This document shows positions 22,726 to 32,728 of a stretch of 64,000 bases of DNA, piece by piece. The position numbers were made by a program, and so were the translations under genes. Source of the DNA: Terramyces sp. JEL0728 (lineage: Eukaryota; Chytridiomycota; Chytridiomycetes; Rhizophydiales; Terramycetaceae); assembly GCA_027603945.1 (NCBI GenBank), contig JADIIU010000009.1, forward strand, positions 62,001 to 126,000. The letters are read 5' to 3'. A model generated the notes under the pieces. It worked only from the letters and a program-made list of their open reading frames with translations. It was not told where the DNA came from and did not search any database. The first letter of the stretch is position 1, and the number at the start of each line of letters is the position of its first letter.

Positions 22726-23622
22726 TTATTTATTTATATTGGTTTTGGACGAGGTTTGCCCAGGAGTTTCGTTTACCCTCTTTGGCCTGTTCTTTGACTT
22801 TACCAAAGCCAGTTTTTTGAACCTTAGGAATAATAGACAATTGAGTACACCGTGGATACTGGAGTTGCCCGTACTTCCGCAGATGAGCACCATATATAAC
22901 CGCACTAGCATTAGAATTAAATTACTATCTTGTATGGTCAAGATGTAGGCAAAAATCACCACTCCAATCCAGTCAAACAGCATGATTGCGATAAGGTACA
23001 TGTACTCTACCCTGGTTTCAACGCCTGATTTTTGGTGCAGCAATCTAATAATATACGCACCTTGAATATTGTCGTACACATTGATTCCAAAGATATAAAC
23101 AAAAAAGGATATCTTGTAAATCAGATAAAACATGACGTTCTGTAGATACCAGTATAGCATAAAGCAGGTGTATATAAAGACACAGCAAAATACATTTAGA
23201 ATCATCCCGAAAGTAATCCACTGCTCATTTATATCCACCAACACTGAAAAAATCTGCATTGTCCGTAAATCCAGAGCGAGTATACCGCCAGCGATACTTA
23301 GTCCAAAAAATAGCGCTATCATGGTCGAGATTGCTTCCCTTGGATAGATATCCATTATTGCAATCTCATGACAACATGCTGCGATGGTAATTAACAGAAA
23401 TATCAATACATAACGCGTGTAAGGTTTGGTTCGATTTTCTGATTGCAAGAATTTGTATGCTGTAAAGAGGCAGCCAGCGATTGCTATCGATACATACGTT
23501 CTCGATAATGTTGATACGGTGGAGATGTCCATTTGAACCAAAAGTAGTGACGTTTCCAATACTTGCGAAAACTGAAACAATCTGGCCAGCAGCGAGCGAT
23601 ACTGATCTGACTTTGCTGACAT
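22726..23622 (-). CDS. Multi-pass membrane protein, about seven helices, unknown function
   Basis: Intronless, 298 aa from the ATG at 23622. An upstream in-frame ATG at 23673 would overlap the end of NDUFA9, so the later start is preferred. About seven hydrophobic segments are spread evenly from residue ~30 to ~265, followed by a short basic cytosolic tail (FKKLALVKSKNRPKR). Topology resembles fungal 7TM proteins, but I see no rhodopsin, PQ-loop or STE2/STE3 signature. Function is not assigned. Confidence 0.65.
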   Translation of the reverse strand: MSAKSDQYRSLLARLFQFSQVLETSLLLVQMDISTVSTLSRTYVSIAIAGCLFTAYKFLQSENRTKPYTRYVLIFLLITIAACCHEIAIMDIYPREAISTMIALFFGLSIAGGILALDLRTMQIFSVLVDINEQWITFGMILNVFCCVFIYTCFMLYWYLQNVMFYLIYKISFFVYIFGINVYDNIQGAYIIRLLHQKSGVETRVEYMYLIAIMLFDWIGVVIFAYILTIQDSNLILMLVRLYMVLICGSTGNSSIHGVLNCLLFLRFKKLALVKSKNRPKRVNETPGQTSSKTNINK

Positions 23623-23665
23623 AACGCAGATTAGATAGTGAGTTATAAATCCAAAAGTAAATTTA

Positions 23666-24921
23666 TTATGCATCCGATTCTTGGATAGTATAACTCTTGG
23701 TTAGTTGGTTGACGGGAGCTCCAGAGAAAACATCATCTCTATACATCCCGACGAAACGATGGATTGTTTCTTCTGGAGTGTGCGGAATAATTCCAAAGTT
23801 TTCAAATGTGAATGCACTAGGGCTAAATTTATCGCTTATGCACAACTACAATCAGCAACAACTTACTCTTTCAACTTCATCTGGATGTAGAATTGGGAAT
23901 GCTAATACGCCGGACCAAATTGAGGCGAGTGGTCTAGATTAGAAACAAATACTTTAGGAGGAATTTAGGAATAGAAACAGTGTGGTTTTGTCTCATTGCA
24001 GCATCTTGGAATAATTCAATGAGTTTGTGATAGTGGTAGGTATTTGGTCCGTAAAGTTCAACATCTTTGCCTACTGTTGCATCTTCCTTTGCCATTTGAG
24101 CAAGGACTGCTGCAACATCTCCTACAAATACCGGCCTCATTACAGCATGACCGCCATTTGGTGCAACCATGACACTAAATGGAGCCCACTTTGAGAACCA
24201 ACCTAATCTGTTCCAGAATCTATCTTCGTGGCCGAAAATCCAAGCTGGACGGACAATTGTTGCATTTGGAAATTCCTCTCTGACTGCAATTTCTCCTAAC
24301 GCCTATTATTAGCACTTTAATACTTTGGATCTTAGGAATGCAGATGGGGAATTTACATCAGCGTTCAATGCGGAAACATGGACGAATTTGGCCACGCCTT
24401 CCTCTCTAGCGATTTTTGCCAATCTTCTTGCTCCTTCATTATGAACCTTGTCAAAGCTGAAATTCCTACCATGAAATGAGAGTTACTTTGTTGGGAAATT
24501 ACGGCCAATACAGTTATAAACTACATCTGAATGGCGGACGCTTTCAGCAATACTAACCTCGTCACGCAAGTCATATCTCTGTCATTAAATGAATGCTACC
24601 AACTGAACCATTTTGCCGAGATCCGCCATTGGTCTAAGGAATCTTCTGTCATCATCTACTCCTCTATATGGGGTAACAATGGTGGTTCCTCGCTTTCCTG
24701 ATAATCAATTAAAATAGTACCAAGGTTGTTTACCAAATTGCGTCCAACGAATCCAGTTGCTCCAAAAACTGTTGCTGTGATTCCTAAATTACTGAGTTGG
24801 GTACCATCATTGGAAGACCTGCCTCCAGGTCCTTGTCTGAGGATAACTTTCTTTTCCCTGACTACAACGTCATGTAATTGTCGCTTATATTATTATTTTT
24901 TACCACTTGCTGTTTCCACAT
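23666..24921 (-). CDS. NDUFA9: Complex I subunit NDUFA9 (39/40 kDa, SDR-like)
   Basis: Seven introns of 19-23 nt (24884-24903, 24698-24720, 24579-24599, 24466-24486, 24303-24323, 23934-23952, 23846-23866) join to 369 aa. The Rossmann motif VFGATGFVGRNLV follows the family signature GGRSSNDG. Further matches are ESVRHSDVVYNCIGR, NEGARRLAKIARE, HVSALNAD, PAWIFGHEDRF and DVELYGPNTYHYHKLIELF. NDUFA9 is the NADPH-binding accessory subunit at the junction of the peripheral and membrane arms of respiratory complex I. The N-terminus is short, with little presequence. The gene shows that this organism keeps complex I, unlike microsporidia and budding yeast. Its stop overlaps an upstream ATG of the next gene on the same strand. 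Confidence 0.93.
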
Positions 24922-25077
24922 TTCCAAGATGATTTGAACAAAAAAATTTCGTTTCAATAGCAAGAAGCTATCGATTTTTTGTGTCCCTTTACCGCAGCTA
25001 GAAGGTCGATTAGCACCCCTATTAAACTTTCAAGTTCTGGCGGCCGAGTAATTGTAAATTCGACTTTTTATTTCAAG

Positions 25078-26009
25078 TTATAGAGTAGGTTTGTTCTCAG
25101 TATCCAAAACATCAACAGGGAAAAGAAGGCCTGGGAGCTTACGCAGTGTCTTTGGGAGCTTTTTGCTCTTGAATTTCTTTGTGGTGTCTTTAATATCGGC
25201 AAATGCAGCGTAATGTTGAAGGGCTTGTCCACTGACATCGAGAGCATGTCCAAACAAGTCAATTTCACGATTAGCTTCAGGGATATTTTGAATTACATAA
25301 CTTTCAGGGCTTTCTTTTCCTGCTGATGGACTGCCAATTCCCATTCTAAATCTCACAAAGTTTGTAGTTCCCAATTCATTTAGAATACTTTTGACTCCGT
25401 GGTGATGATCCGCACCCCTCACATCTGAACCATCTGTCATTAGTTATAAATCACGTTGGATAGCAATTGTTCCCGGCAAAGTATTTAAATCGTCAAATAC
25501 AACGATAACTTGCTTTGCGATATCTTTGATATTGTAGTGCGCTACTACTTTCTTGGCCACGAGCCCGCTTTCTTCGATCGAAGTGATTGGCTTGCAAATT
25601 ACCATTCTGAAGGTTTTCTAGATTAAGATTGCGTACTTTCACAATAGTATCAGCACCCGGCTTGAGAGATGAAGTTGGTCCTTGATGCAAATCTGCTTCA
25701 GTAAGAGAAAAGACGGAATCGTTAATATCAGCTGTGATTAGATTGGACAGTACCAAATAAATCTACAGTTCTTGTAAAAACCGGTCTCTTGAAATCTTCT
25801 GGAATGACATTTTCCGTAACGACCGTTTGTCCAGCGACTGCGTTCTGCAATAAAGTGGTTTGCATACTGATGCAGTTTGCAAGATAATCTGCGAAAATAT
25901 ATCCGGCTAGCGTTATATCTGGCTTACCATTCTGTCTAGAAACGACGAATTCAGGCTGAGGTGTTCCTAATCCAATCACTAAATAATCCACTTGTCTTTC
26001 GTCTGCCAT
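25078..26009 (-). CDS. Peptidyl-tRNA hydrolase (Pth1) fold protein with substituted active site
   Basis: Introns 25907-25927, 25732-25753, 25618-25636 and 25434-25454 give 282 aa. The whole Pth fold can be followed: YLVIGLGTPQPEFVVSRQNAG, the KPITSIEESG segment, VIVVFDDLNTLPG, and HHHGVKSILNELG with RFRMGIG. Compared with bacterial Pth, several residues that contact or hydrolyse substrate differ. The Asn of GLxNPG is Thr. The catalytic His of TRHNxG is Gln. The MN of the FMNxSG-type motif is EE. The Asn of GHNG is His. Only the DDL aspartate is kept. It is therefore either a non-hydrolytic paralogue, perhaps an RNA-binding or assembly factor, or an unusually altered enzyme. A ~60-residue insertion precedes the KPIT segment. 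The C-terminal tail is Lys-rich. Confidence 0.82.
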
Positions 26010-26184
26010 TATTTTGAAAGGAAAAAAGCAGGTGGGACGCACATCGCACCATGAACGCATGATTCCGCAAAAGTCAGGGGCCAACGAGACTAGCATTATC
26101 GGGCAGAATCACCATGTTAAAGTGTCCAAGTCTATTATATTGCTTGTCTGCTGCTATCCGTCCCATGACATCATATTTTCTTTA

Positions 26185-27668
26185 ATGAATTGCTCTCATT
26201 TCAACAGAGATAATTTCAAACCAGAGGCTATACAAAAGGCGCTAAGGAACTACGACAAGGAAAAAGGATATTGCTCAGAATGCAAGGCAGAGACGGATTC
26301 GCGCTGGATATGTTTAGCGTGTGCCAAGATATCTTGCGGCAGATTTGAGAGAGGGCATGCATCACAACACTTTAAATCAAGCTCGCATACAGTAGCCTTG
26401 GATTTAGAATCAAAAGCATGCCACTGCTATCTCTGCGATGAATATATTCATGCTGGGGAATTGGAAGATGAGCTGGACCATCTAAGAAAAACAATTACAG
26501 ATATGATATCCGGAATCGACCCAAAAACGTATTATATTTCTAACACTGTGAACCAATTCAACTTGGTAGAAAAATTGAGCATATTACAGGATTGGAAAAT
26601 TTGGGAAACACTTGCTATATGAACGTAGCACTGCAGATATTAGGGTACGCACACCTTAATTTAGCCATACCCCACCAATCCAGACTCACTTTTTGCAGCC
26701 ATTGATTTCGCCAATGACACCAAGACCTACAGCCTCTGGCAGGACTACGCGATCTTCTTCCAGCGCAGAAATGTACTTTAAAATTAAAGCAGCGTGCTAT
26801 GGTCTGAAGTCTGTGACGTACTGCTTGAATTGTGGGAAACAAAAGAGCCTGTCATATCCCCTGACGACTTTTTGAATTCAATGAGAAAAGTCTTGCCAAA
26901 TTTCAAAGGTTATCAGCAACAGGATGCTCAAGAATTTATGAGAGAGTTGTTGGACAAGATGCACGAGGAATTGGAGACACGTAAGGGAAGAACGATGATA
27001 ATGCAATTATTTCAAGGAATGTTTATCAGCCAAGTAGCCGTTATTAACTCTAGATTAGCTGTAAAACTTGCGAACAAAAGTCTACTAAAGAAGAGCCATT
27101 TTTGGATTTGTCATTATCGATTCCAGAAATTCCAAATTGTAGCATAATTGATTGCCTGAACGCATTCACAGCTTTGGAGGATTTGGCCAACTCTGAAAAG
27201 TAAGTCAAAATAACACAGATATAACTGTACCGTATGCCACAGCCTCCAACCAGCTACAAAGAGACTCTTAATTGACAGGATCCCACCGGTACTTTTAATT
27301 AATCATAGATTCTCTGTCTTCATCTGAAGAGATTCAAATATGAAGCGCATACTAGATCCAAGATAGATACGTTTGTTTCATTTCCAATGCAGCTGGATCT
27401 TGGCAAATTTCAAAAAGAAGAATCGGTGCAATACAATCTGTACGGCGTGATTGTACATCGCGGCACTTCCGCACAAGGCCATTATATTGCATATGTCATG
27501 CACAACAAAAATTGGTATGAAATGAACGACAGAATCACAAAGCAAATTGAATTTTCGCAAGTTGCAAACGAATCTGCATATATGCTCTTTTATGAACGCA
27601 GCTACAAGCGCAATCAAACCACAATCACACTTTCCAAAGAACTTTCCAAGAAGAGAATAAAGCAATAG
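26185..27668 (+). CDS. USP3: Ubiquitin-specific protease, USP3-like (ZnF-UBP plus USP domain)
   Basis: Product is about 454 aa. The N-terminal ZnF-UBP finger (from MNCSH; YCSECKAET, WICLACA, CGRFERGHASQHF, CHCYLCD) is followed by the USP core: Cys box LGNTCYMN, FKGYQQQDAQEFM, zinc pairs SCKTCE and YNCTVC, CLHLKRFKYE, His box GHYIAYV and WYEMND. This is the order and size of USP3, a nuclear histone H2A/H2B deubiquitinase; USP33/Ubp-type relatives are alternatives. Introns: 26645-26664, 26773-26792, 27034-27053, 27200-27218 and 27290-27309. One more junction between the finger and the Cys box is needed; removing 26529-26548 works but ends CTG instead of an AG acceptor. The finger loop of the USP core is short. 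Confidence 0.9.
26529..26548 (+). other. Unresolved splice junction, possible CTG acceptor, in the USP3-like gene
   Basis: The zinc-finger exon and the Cys-box exon are in different frames. Cutting 20 nt (GTATTATATTTCTAACACTG) restores ITGLENLGNTCYMN and contains a textbook TCTAAC branch element, but the acceptor is CTG. Canonical alternatives use the later GAG and would be 14 nt or 32 nt long. Confidence 0.45.
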
Positions 27669-27745
27669 GTTGTCATTGTGACACTAATTTAAAATTCTTA
27701 AAATTGCAAAGGCCGCATCAATCTTTCACAATCCAAAAATAGGAA

Positions 27746-29543
27746 ATGTCGCTACATCAAATATATCTCCATGAAATCCCCCCACCAAAGTTCAGCGACG
27801 GAGTGCGAGAATTTTCAATAAGAGCACAAAGTAAAGGATGGAGCGATTCGAATAATGGAATACAGCAGTATTTTGCCCCTCTAAGGCAAACGCTAATGGA
27901 AGTGTACAACAAAACAGAAAGCTATTATTTCGAACAAGGAGCAACGTTGAATAGATTGCCTGAAAATTATAATTTGATGGCTGCTCCTGGACAGCTATTA
28001 ATTGTTGGCCACCCTAGGTAGAGATAGTTTAATTCTAGCGGCCAAAATTTCAGAAACGCTCAGGAAATGCTGCCGCACTTGTGTTGGTTGATTCAAAAAC
28101 CATATACTGCTGCTATGTGCGTCTGTAGGCTTTGCTCGTTGCCGTAACTAATTATTTATGCTAGAAATGCAACACCAGAATCGGAAAATAGAAACCCACC
28201 AGAAACAATCAAATTTCAAATGGAAATACCTGAGAATTATCAGCATATGCAGTCGCCATCGCATTCTTATGGATTTCAATATCCACAATCAACCCATGAC
28301 CTTGGACCAAATAGTCTTCCAAGTATAAAAGTACCGCTTGCCAGCAAACCAATAAGACCGTCCGCTATTCCTTCAACTCCCCATCTAGTTCAACCAATTC
28401 AGCAAATCCCCCAGCAAAGCACACCGCAAGTCCAAACACCTGTAAAACAACCACCTCAATATACACTGCCTAGTAGCAACATAATGGTGTCAAATTCAGC
28501 AGAAGTAGATGATCCGAAATTTAAAGGCAAACTAACTGCAATTAAAACAGAAAACGCATCTTTAGAGAAGGTAATACAGCTTTTATAGTAGGAAGTTGAA
28601 ATACTAAACAATGCGGTTAAGCATGCGAAACACAAGCTGAATAGGCTCAAATTTGAACAAAGATTTTTACTTGGAGCCATGGTGATTGAAGATAACCCAA
28701 CTACAAAACGTGCGCTAGAATATACCAGCGATAATTCTTCAAACGTAGCTATCTATTAATTACAGGAAGCGGGGACTTTGTCTGAACCGGAGAATGACTC
28801 AAATAGTGATTTGGAGGACGAAAACGACGATATTACCGAAAATCCAAAAGTTAAGCAGCGTAAGAAGAGGAGGATTAAATTACTCGACCCGAATGCTCCT
28901 AAAAGACCCGCAAATGCGTTTATATTGTTTTGCGAACTGCAGAGAGAGTGTATTAAAGAAGAACGAAGATTATTCAGGAAACGCCAGCCTGGGTCAGAAG
29001 CAGAAACCTCTCTCTCTAACTTGACAAAAGCACTTGGGCTTAGATGGAGACAGTTAGCAGAGGAAGATCGAAAAATATACCAGGATATGTTCAGAGATCA
29101 AGTAAAACAATATGATGCAGATATTGCAGAATATATGGCAACACATCCGAACGCTCCGCAAAAAGATGCCGACCAAGCAACTTTACCGCCGAATTGGACA
29201 GACCCAAATGCCCCCAAACGTCCAGCGAACGCCTTTTTCGTATTCTGCGAGATGGAAGATGAACGAATAAAAAGGGAGCGCAAGCTTGAAAAAACCGAAG
29301 AACAGGAAGATGTAGAATTATCGAAAATTTCACAATCGTTAGGGCAGCGGTGGCGAACACTACAAGAGAGTGAAAAAGAAGGTAATTTTCACTAAGACAG
29401 TGTATGAGAAAAAGTTTAACGAGCAAATGATAATTTATAAGAAATACATGGAAGAACAGCGATTGAGCGAAGAGCAAGGCGATCAAACGGATATGCTGGT
29501 TGAAAAAGATGAAATTTTGGATACTCAAGACGAAGTAGAATAA
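27746..29543 (+). CDS. Clr2-like domain fused to a coiled coil and two HMG boxes
   Basis: Introns 28018-28038, 28144-28164, 28571-28591, 28745-28765 and 29382-29400 join four apparent ORFs into one 564-aa protein. Residues ~1-130 contain LLIVGHPSGQNFRN, MLPHLCWLI and CVCRLC, the pattern of the Clr2 transcription-silencing domain (SHREC complex in fission yeast). A Pro/Gln-rich linker and a leucine-rich coiled coil (~275-315) follow, then two HMG boxes, each opening DPNAPKRPANAF, with a coiled acidic tail. Coiled coil plus HMG resembles Nhp10 of INO80. The combination with a Clr2 domain suggests a chromatin adaptor bringing silencing and remodelling together; that role is inferred. The stop overlaps AATAAA. 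Confidence 0.78.
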
Positions 29544-29758
29544 AACTAAATGAAACATTTTGATTATTGTCACGGGCATGGCTAGAAAGAGGCTCCTGGA
29601 ATTCCTGCCTGGAGGGGTTATGGGTTCGTTAAATGGAAAAGATTGGGCTTGGTTGGTGACATAATACATATCGCTTTCCGCGGATGTTGAGAAACATTGA
29701 ATCTTTTGCTCCAAATATTAGTTGGCAATGACAGTATTAATAAAATATATTACAATGA

Positions 29759-30598
29759 TTAATTGGCATTGCTTTCTGATTCAAGATCTGGAAAATCTTT
29801 AAGCATATCTGCAGGTAAACTGCAGTCCTTGTGACAAGACAAGATGGCCTTTAAGGATACTAGTTGCTCCCGGTACAAGGCCAATTCTTTCTGCATCTTT
29901 TCGTTTTCTCTACCCAAGTCTTCAACTTGGGTTTCCAAGCCAGCAACATAATTCTTTTTCTTTAACCGGCATTTCAATGCAGCCTTTCTGTTCCTTTCAA
30001 GGAAGGATGTGCGGTCACGGTCTTTTGGTTGCTGTTGAAGGTTTTGCTGCATAACTGAGGGAGAATCTACCATCATGTGTGAAGAATCTCCGAAACTGTT
30101 TGAACGATTTCTTTTAATCAGTTCATCCTGGTATCCAAATTGCTGGTTATTTTGATGCATCGAAGGAGGGAATGCGATGCTGGCCCTTCTCTTTTCTCCA
30201 AATTGAGGTTGTAAATGTTGATTATATGCTGGTTCATGATGGAGATTTGGAGCGTTGGTTGAAGGAGTGATTGGAGTTAAATCGAAATGCATTGGTTCAA
30301 CCTTCATTGATGGGATTTGCTGTGGTACTGAGCTTGGAGGTGACGGGATTCTTGCAGAGCTAGGCACAAAGCTATTTTCAAAGTGGTTTATTTCCAATTC
30401 CAGCTTTGGGATTGAGGAAAGAAAGCGGTTTGGAGTCTGTTCAATTGTTGGTAATCCTGAAGCTCCACTAGGTAGATTAAGCAAGTTAAAGTCCAAAGGT
30501 TTGCGAATCATTTTTGATGGGGCCTTGACGTAATCTTTTGAATTTATATTTGATTGGAATGCAGCCACTTTTGCTAAGCCTGCGTATTGAAAACACAT
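29759..30598 (-). CDS. ATF1: bZIP transcription factor, ATF2/Atf1 type
   Basis: Intronless, 279 aa. A long Ser/Pro/Asn-rich N-terminal half precedes a bZIP domain at ~195-260. The basic region has FLERNRKAALKCRLKKK and the leucine heptads end in LVSLKAILSCHKDC, the extended signature shared by fission-yeast Atf1, ATF2 and related stress factors that bind TGACGTCA-like sites. These proteins are usually phosphorylated by stress MAP kinases in the N-terminal half, where several SP/TP sites are visible here. A TTACGTCA element lies 45 bp upstream of the start, so autoregulation is possible. Confidence 0.9.
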   Translation of the reverse strand: MCFQYAGLAKVAAFQSNINSKDYVKAPSKMIRKPLDFNLLNLPSGASGLPTIEQTPNRFLSSIPKLELEINHFENSFVPSSARIPSPPSSVPQQIPSMKVEPMHFDLTPITPSTNAPNLHHEPAYNQHLQPQFGEKRRASIAFPPSMHQNNQQFGYQDELIKRNRSNSFGDSSHMMVDSPSVMQQNLQQQPKDRDRTSFLERNRKAALKCRLKKKNYVAGLETQVEDLGRENEKMQKELALYREQLVSLKAILSCHKDCSLPADMLKDFPDLESESNAN

Positions 30599-30642
30599 AG
30601 GGGATGGTTTTGCAGTGTTTCAGAGTAGAAAGCAAGCCCGCC

Positions 30643-30650
30643 TTACGTCA
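30643..30650. promoter_or_regulatory. CRE-like site (TTACGTCA) between ATF gene and a rightward ORF
   Basis: TTACGTCA, followed by T, reads ATGACGTAA on the other strand: a near-consensus ATF/CREB site. It lies 45 bp upstream of the ATF start codon at 30598. Protein-class match only; binding is inferred. Confidence 0.5.
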
Positions 30651-30673
30651 TTATCAGTTAGTAGGATGTATCG

Positions 30674-30925
30674 ATGTTGGTTGCAATTATACTAGGAGTC
30701 TTTTACTTTTTTTGTTTGGGCAGAGTTTGCTCCAAACCGACGGCGCATGAACCAAGTGCAAGAACCTCAAAAATAGTGCAGAGTTTGTCCGAAAAAAGGG
30801 TGGTCTATGAATTCATAGAAGCCCTGGTTAGGTGGGGAAATTACTGCAATTCATCCCTTGAGTCGCGTTGTAGATTCCGTCGATTGTTGATGGATTCTTT
30901 ACTGGAAATATCAATCAAATATTAA
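30674..30925 (+). CDS. Possible small protein with N-terminal hydrophobic segment (83 aa)
   Basis: An 83-codon ORF from the ATG at 30674. The first ~20 residues are strongly hydrophobic (LVAIILGVFYFFCLG) and could be a signal anchor; the remainder is a polar, probably helical domain (YEFIEALVRWGNYC). No family is recognised. It lies just downstream of the CRE-like site and about 150 bp before TRAPPC4. It may be real, or may be a first exon of something I could not extend. Confidence 0.3.
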   Translation: MLVAIILGVFYFFCLGRVCSKPTAHEPSARTSKIVQSLSEKRVVYEFIEALVRWGNYCNSSLESRCRFRRLLMDSLLEISIKY

Positions 30926-31073
30926 ATTTGCACCATGAAAACCATGTGTTATGACCATCCATATGGAGAAGGCAGCCGATCAAATCCTGCCGTGTCTCAT
31001 CGTCCTTGGATCATAAAGACAGAATCAGGATGCTAGCCCATCTTCAATATTGCTTCCATATCTTTTTGAAAAA

Positions 31074-31520
31074 ATGTTGCACGCAATCCTAATCATAAAC
31101 AAAGTGAGAATAATCTAACCAAGGCTGGGGGTCTGATATACAATAAAGATTTCGGAAGCGGGATCAACAAGCTCACTAGCAACGAGTACTTGGTTCTCGC
31201 AGGAACGTTCCACGGAATCCACGCAATCACATCTCAAATATCGCCAGTGCCAAACTCTTCCGGAATAGAACTACTGCAATCGGATAATCTCAATATATAC
31301 TGCTACCAAAGCCATACAGGTCGCTTTTGCTAATCCAGGGCTAAAGTTTATTATTATTACTGATTCGGGATATGGAACTCCAGAAATTACTTGTTTAAGA
31401 CTGTATGAAATTTATTCAGACTATGCAATGAAGAATCCGTTTTATCAGCCAGAGATGCCTATTAGGGCAGAATTGTTTGATCTGTCAATTCAGAAGTTTG
31501 TAAAGGGAATAAACGGTTAA
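31074..31520 (+). CDS. TRS23: TRAPP complex subunit TRAPPC4/Trs23 (short form)
   Basis: Introns 31104-31123 (20 nt) and 31320-31338 (19 nt) join to 135 aa. The longin-type fold opens MLHAILIINK-AGGLIYN, then LTSNEYLVLAGTFHGIHAI, SSGIELLQSDN, KFIIITDSG and the family end LYEIYSDYAMKNPFYQPEM then PIRAELFD. TRAPP is the Rab1/Ypt1 exchange complex at ER-Golgi. Animal TRAPPC4 has a PDZ-like insert of about 70 residues between the first strand and LTSNE; here a short linker replaces it. The last four bases interlock with the stop of the opposing gene. Confidence 0.9.
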
Positions 31521-32044
31521 GAGTTTAAATGTTGTAGGTATGGAGCGAGGATCCACATTTGGTTTTTGATTTCATTCGGATCATTTGTGATTTTGAAATC
31601 AAGTCCAGCTAGTCGTAGTTTTTCTTGCTGCCTGTTTTTCAGTTTATCCATTGCTTCGTACAGCTCTGCATCTAGGGTTTTTAATTTGATCTTCAAGTCA
31701 TTCAGCTCTTTCTTTAGCTGGGATATCCTGCTGGATCCAATTATTTCTTCTGCTTCGATTTCATCTTGTTTTTTCTCTAAATGCTCTGCCAATTTAACTC
31801 GAGAGTTCAAGATTTTCTCTTCGAATTCCTTTTGTTCTTGGATTGATTTCTTGATTAGCTGAATTATCGCATTATGGTCCACTTGCTTCAGCTGGATTTC
31901 TGGTTGATCCACGGATGAATGTTCCTTCGCCTGGTGTTCTTGTCTTATTTCCGCAATCAATTGCTGTGACGGATTCAAACTTAATTGATCGCCAGAGTTG
32001 CCAAGCAGTGATAATAAAGAGCTGACTGTCCTGCTGGCATCCAT
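31517..32044 (-). CDS. Coiled-coil protein of unknown function (175 aa)
   Basis: Intronless. Residues ~55-150 form an almost continuous charged coiled coil (Glu/Lys/Leu heptads), flanked by a Ser/Leu-rich N-terminus and a short C-terminal segment ending NQMWILAPYLQHLNS. No family recognised; a kinetochore, vesicle-tether or cytoskeletal subunit would fit the shape but is a guess. Start is the ATG at 32044; its stop overlaps the TRAPPC4 stop by three bases on the other strand. Confidence 0.6.
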   Translation of the reverse strand: MDASRTVSSLLSLLGNSGDQLSLNPSQQLIAEIRQEHQAKEHSSVDQPEIQLKQVDHNAIIQLIKKSIQEQKEFEEKILNSRVKLAEHLEKKQDEIEAEEIIGSSRISQLKKELNDLKIKLKTLDAELYEAMDKLKNRQQEKLRLAGLDFKITNDPNEIKNQMWILAPYLQHLNS

Positions 32045-32080
32045 TTAATTTGGAAAAAGATTTTACCACATGCAATTAGA

Positions 32081-32639
<559 letters not shown>

Positions 32640-32728
32640 TTTAAAAAAAAATTAAACTTGCAAACGGAGAGTTGAACAGGAATAGCGGACATCAGGATCC
32701 GTACATGTAATTGCAATGAAATTTAACT

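Noticed and set aside
24325..24360. Possible 26-nt intron GTAAATTCC...CTAAG in NDUFA9
   Set aside because: The sequence is open in frame and homologues have a similar stretch between HVSxLNA and the LRxK segment; leaving it in keeps the expected length.
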